Under the pieces are notes generated by a model. That model saw only the letters and a program-made list of their open reading frames with translations. It was not told the origin of the DNA and ran no database searches. From contig QMSF01000058.1 in the NCBI GenBank assembly GCA_003649565.1, positions 1-6,326 of the forward strand: a stretch of 6,326 nucleotides of DNA, given 5' to 3'. Below, piece by piece: positions 5,014 to 6,326 of this stretch. The translations under genes and the position numbers were made by a program. This stretch comes from Thermoprotei archaeon. GTDB lineage: Archaea; Thermoproteota; Methanomethylicia; Nezhaarchaeales; WYZ-LMO8. Position 1 is the first letter of the stretch. Each line of letters begins with the position of its first letter.

Positions 5014-5168
5014 TTACCCCTCCATAAAAAAGGTAACCTATAATACCCTTATAAGGCTTTCTATAATAATTTTATGGTGCAGGTATATCACATCTTAAAA
5101 CATGAGGAAGGTCTTTTTTAAAACAGGAGCCTATTTCTACTCTCCATCCAGTTACCCCACCATAAAAA
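5014..5168. repeat. Near-perfect 17-bp direct repeat of the integrase leader
   Basis: TTACCCCTCCATAAAAA (5014-5030), which contains the integrase ribosome site, recurs 138 bases away as TTACCCCACCATAAAAA (5152-5168), 16 of 17 matching. Downstream of the second copy on the minus strand lies ATGGAG again, opening a nine-codon frame (5147-5118, MESRNRLLF) that does not resemble the integrase beyond the first two residues. In addition TTTTATGGTG (5070-5079) and CACCATAAAA (5158-5167) form a perfect 10-bp inverted pair. These could be integrase arm-binding sites or a duplicated leader. Confidence 0.55.
5017..5056 (-). promoter_or_regulatory. Integrase promoter and ribosome site
   Basis: On the minus strand a palindromic CCTTATAAGG (5056-5047) holds the TATA element, predicting a start near 5025-5023. 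The transcript would have a leader of only about a dozen bases carrying GGAGGGG (5023-5017) before ATG at 5011. The perfect 10-bp palindrome over the TATA box could also be a repressor site. Confidence 0.55.
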
Positions 5169-5187
5169 CCCGTCTCCTAGAGCCAGC

Positions 5188-5404
5188 CTCTGATGTAGAG
5201 CTGATGTAAGTTTTATGTTGGGGGTATCATTGCACCCCCCTCACCATCAGACCCCCCTACATTCTGATGTACATGCTGATTCGGGTACTGGCAGATGTTG
5301 CCATCTGCCTCCTGCAAATGGAGCTGATATGGGTAGTCTGCTCAAGTTTCAGACCGATGGTATGATAGTGGTTATAGTGATGACCACTACAGGTTCCTGT
5401 TTTT
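5188..5404 (+). other. Cluster of tandem hairpins and CTGATGTA repeats, candidate noncoding RNA or origin
   Basis: Within about 215 bases lie: CTCT/AGAG (5188-5200); GGGGGT/ACCCCC (5220-5239); a perfect 8-bp stem GGCAGATG/CATCTGCC with a TTGC loop (5290-5309); CTCC/GGAG (5309-5323); GTCTG/CAGAC (5336-5354); a 10-bp stem TAGTGGTTAT/ATGACCACTA with one T-G pair and an AGTG loop (5366-5389); and ACAG/CTGT (5389-5400) followed by five T (5400-5404). CTGATGTA occurs three times (5190, 5201, 5264) with further CTGAT at 5276 and 5324. No frame has a ribosome site. The chain of small stems ending in a T-run suggests a structured RNA with terminator; spaced repeats would equally suit an origin or protein-binding array. 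No known RNA family is recognised. Confidence 0.45.
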
Positions 5405-5425
5405 AAAAAGGGATGATACCTTCAG

Positions 5426-5442
5426 TTTACATCACTTTACAT
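5426..5442. repeat. Paired TTTACAT boxes
   Basis: TTTACAT at 5426-5432 and 5436-5442 start exactly ten bases apart, one helical turn, as expected for a dimeric protein contacting one DNA face. They lie just left of the 14-bp repeats before the RHH genes. Confidence 0.35.
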
Positions 5443-5451
5443 TATGATTTG

Positions 5452-5508
5452 CGGCTAAACTGGTAAGGATTCATGATAACTCAGGTAATTTTTTCGGCTA
5501 AACTGGTA
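5452..5508. repeat. 14-bp direct repeat before the RHH genes, candidate operator
   Basis: CGGCTAAACTGGTA is present exactly at 5452-5465 and 5495-5508, a spacing of 43 bases or about four helical turns. A degenerate third copy, CTAAAGTGGT, is at 5545-5554. The gene downstream encodes a ribbon-helix-helix protein, a class that often binds short direct repeats in its own promoter, so autoregulation is a reasonable inference. The ACTGGT core recurs in the inverted repeat around the promoter at 245-293. Confidence 0.6.
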
Positions 5509-5584
5509 CTAATCTCGAAGTGAAAAACCGACCTGCAACCATAACTAAAGTGGTCATTAATCTTTTGGCTAGGCAAAGGGAAAA

Positions 5585-5623
5585 CTATTTAGCTTTTGGT
5601 GTCTTAAATTAACGTGTGGTGGG
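5585..5623 (+). promoter_or_regulatory. Promoter and ribosome site of the RHH gene pair
   Basis: CTATTTAG at 5585-5592 is a plausible TATA box, predicting transcription from about 5612-5616. GGTGGG at 5618-5623 then serves as ribosome site five bases before ATG 5629. A leaderless start at GTG 5614 is an alternative. The very short leader matches the arrangement of the other two promoters in the window. Confidence 0.45.
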
Positions 5624-5628
5624 TACAT

Positions 5629-5916
5629 ATGCCTCGATATGCAGTTAGGTTGTGGAAGAATGCATATGAAGTAGCATGTGAACTAGCGAGCGAACTAGAC
5701 ATGACTTTAAGTGAACTCATATCAAAGCTAATTCTCAAGTATGCAAGGCAAGTAAACGCTGAGCTTCTATCTGAAACCCTTACAGGCTCAAAACCCCTAC
5801 TAAAAAGGATAAGCGACATCGAAAAGGAGCTTGCAGAGGCAATGAGGAGGATATATCAACTTGAAAAGGACTTGGAGGCACTACGCCAAGAGGTGAAGAG
5901 AAGTGGCGTCATTTAA
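5629..5916 (+). CDS. Ribbon-helix-helix DNA-binding protein with coiled-coil tail (first of pair)
   Basis: The product has 95 residues. Residues 3-8 form the DNA-contacting strand (RYAVRL), followed by helices at about 10-22 (NAYEVACELASEL) and 26-41 (TLSELISKLILKYARQ). This is the ribbon-helix-helix (CopG/Arc-type) fold, which dimerises by pairing the strands and inserts them in the major groove. Residues 58-92 are a charged heptad coil (KRISDIEKELAEAMRRIYQLEKDLEAL), suggesting higher-order assembly or a partner. ATG at 5629 is chosen because GGTGGG precedes it and the RHH strand normally starts near residue 3; GTG at 5614 would add five residues. It probably regulates its own promoter through the 14-bp repeats and perhaps the array promoter at 245-293. 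It overlaps the second RHH gene by 14 bases. Confidence 0.8.
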   Translation: MPRYAVRLWKNAYEVACELASELDMTLSELISKLILKYARQVNAELLSETLTGSKPLLKRISDIEKELAEAMRRIYQLEKDLEALRQEVKRSGVI

Positions 5917-6223
5917 AGTAAGAATAGACAAAGAAGCATATGAGCTGCTTGCAACAGCAGCAGAGAGATACAACGTTTCAATGTCTTACCTATGCTCAAG
6001 ATTAATAAAAGAAAAGCTTGCAGACTTCGTGATGAACGATCTACAAAAAGAACCAAAAGTAGAAAAGCTATGGTTCATAAGGATAAACGACTTAAAAGAA
6101 GAAGTCGAGTCACTAAAGCTGCGAATCAACATGATAATAGAGCAGCTAGGAAAGACAAGCGAAAAAATCACAGACCTATACCAAAGAGTATCAAAACTCG
6201 AAATACAATGCCAACGAGGCTGA
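5903..6223 (+). CDS. Ribbon-helix-helix DNA-binding protein with coiled-coil tail (second of pair)
   Basis: GTG start with GAGGTGA at 5890-5896, inside the preceding gene. The product has 106 residues. Strand FKVRI (4-8), helix KEAYELLATAAERY and helix SMSYLCSRLIKEKLADFV form a ribbon-helix-helix domain. A linker (about 42-56) leads to a long coiled coil (LKEEVESLKLRINMIIEQLG, then SEKITDLYQRVSKLEIQ). The plan is the same as in the upstream gene, but the sequence differs widely, so this is an old duplication or a dedicated partner. The overlap and shared architecture suggest a heteromeric complex joined through RHH pairing or the coils. The tail is longer than in most RHH repressors, so a DNA-organising or partition-like role is also possible. 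Confidence 0.78.
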   Translation: MASFKVRIDKEAYELLATAAERYNVSMSYLCSRLIKEKLADFVMNDLQKEPKVEKLWFIRINDLKEEVESLKLRINMIIEQLGKTSEKITDLYQRVSKLEIQCQRG

Positions 6224-6227
6224 GAAC

Positions 6228-6326
6228 ATGACGAAGAAGACGGAAAGAAAGAGCTGCAAAAACTGCAAGTTCAAATATATATGCATAGTTTACGATCACC
6301 TCGACGATGCATGTGACAACCTAATA
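6228..6326 (+). CDS. CxxC-x5-C protein, N-terminal part (runs off window)
   Basis: ATG at 6228 begins four bases after the previous stop, with a weak GAGGCTGA at 6216-6223. Thirty-three residues are visible. A basic lead (MTKKTERK) precedes CKNCKFKYIC with cysteines 10, 13 and 19, then IVYDHLDDACDNLI, an acidic helix with another Cys at 29. The spacing and the CxxCK-x2-Y-x-C signature, plus the following V and acidic helix, match the protein at 2813, so it is probably a paralogue. A zinc or Fe-S site is likely; function is unknown. It seems to be the third gene of the RHH transcript. Confidence 0.65.
   Translation, partial: MTKKTERKSCKNCKFKYICIVYDHLDDACDNLI

Noticed and set aside
5180..5290. 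CRISPR array from the repeated CTGATGTA
   Set aside because: Repeats are 8 bp, irregularly spaced at 11, 63 and 12 bases, with no spacer-like regularity.
5267..5365. 32-codon hydrophobic frame (MYMLIRVLADVAICLLQMEL)
   Set aside because: Tempting as a membrane peptide, but it has a C-rich upstream instead of a ribosome site, and its codons coincide with the CTGAT repeats and hairpin arms.
5360..5404. C/D box guide RNA (GTGATGA-like C box near 5377-5383)
   Set aside because: No properly placed D box (CTGA) or C'/D' pair downstream; the bases are part of the 10-bp hairpin.
5215..5406. 63-codon frame on the plus strand
   Set aside because: No ribosome site, His/Pro/Gly-rich unlikely composition, and the DNA is explained by hairpins and repeats.
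11..5530. Ten-base match TGAAAAACCG at 11-20 and 5521-5530
   Set aside because: One short match in AT-rich sequence with no further similarity around it; likely chance.
5604..6231. Other frames at 5604-5819 (minus), 5986-6171 (minus) and 5992-6231 (plus)
   Set aside because: They overlap the two RHH genes entirely; the last is a Lys/Arg-rich out-of-frame reading.

Overview
The window looks like part of an integrative genetic element (provirus or plasmid) of a hyperthermophilic archaeon, most likely a crenarchaeon. The evidence is archaeal TATA boxes about 25 bases before transcript starts, ribosome sites of the GGTGA/GAGGTGAT type spaced 3-8 bases from ATG, GTG or TTG starts, heavy use of AGA/AGG and ATA codons, many very small tightly packed genes, and a tyrosine recombinase. 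No ribosomal, tRNA or housekeeping gene is present. Host and virus-versus-plasmid status are inferences; no capsid, portal or replication gene is visible.

Layout. (1) 1-238: the end of a small CPYC protein overlapped by a one-helix membrane peptide. (2) 245-293: a promoter whose TATA box sits between the arms of an 8-bp inverted repeat. (3) 300-3443: a rightward array of 13 small genes, most overlapping or within a few bases, each with its own ribosome site. The first resembles DUF1874/STIV-B116 proteins, the family of the viral anti-CRISPR ring nuclease AcrIII-1, which destroys the cyclic tetra-adenylate signal of type III CRISPR systems. It is followed by a membrane-anchored coiled-coil protein, a helical protein, six Cys-motif miniproteins and four unrecognised proteins. 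(4) 3444-3649: a convergent region with hairpins, a bidirectional T/A terminator and one doubtful 46-codon ORF. (5) 3650-5011, minus strand: a 453-residue tyrosine recombinase with an N-terminal helix-turn-helix region. (6) 5012-5628: a 617-base divergent intergenic region with the integrase promoter, a near-perfect 17-bp repeat of the integrase leader, a dense cluster of hairpins and CTGATGTA repeats ending in a T-run, paired TTTACAT boxes, a 14-bp direct repeat and the promoter of the last block. (7) 5629-6326: two overlapping ribbon-helix-helix/coiled-coil DNA-binding proteins, then the start of another CxxCx5C protein that runs off the window.

Reading of the whole: the recombinase handles integration or excision, and the ribbon-helix-helix pair probably regulates the element. 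The ACTGGT core shared by repeats before the RHH genes and around the promoter of the 300-3443 array makes these proteins candidate regulators of both. The array itself looks like a host-interaction cassette led by a putative CRISPR-signal-degrading enzyme; its other proteins are mostly unknown and rich in paired cysteines.
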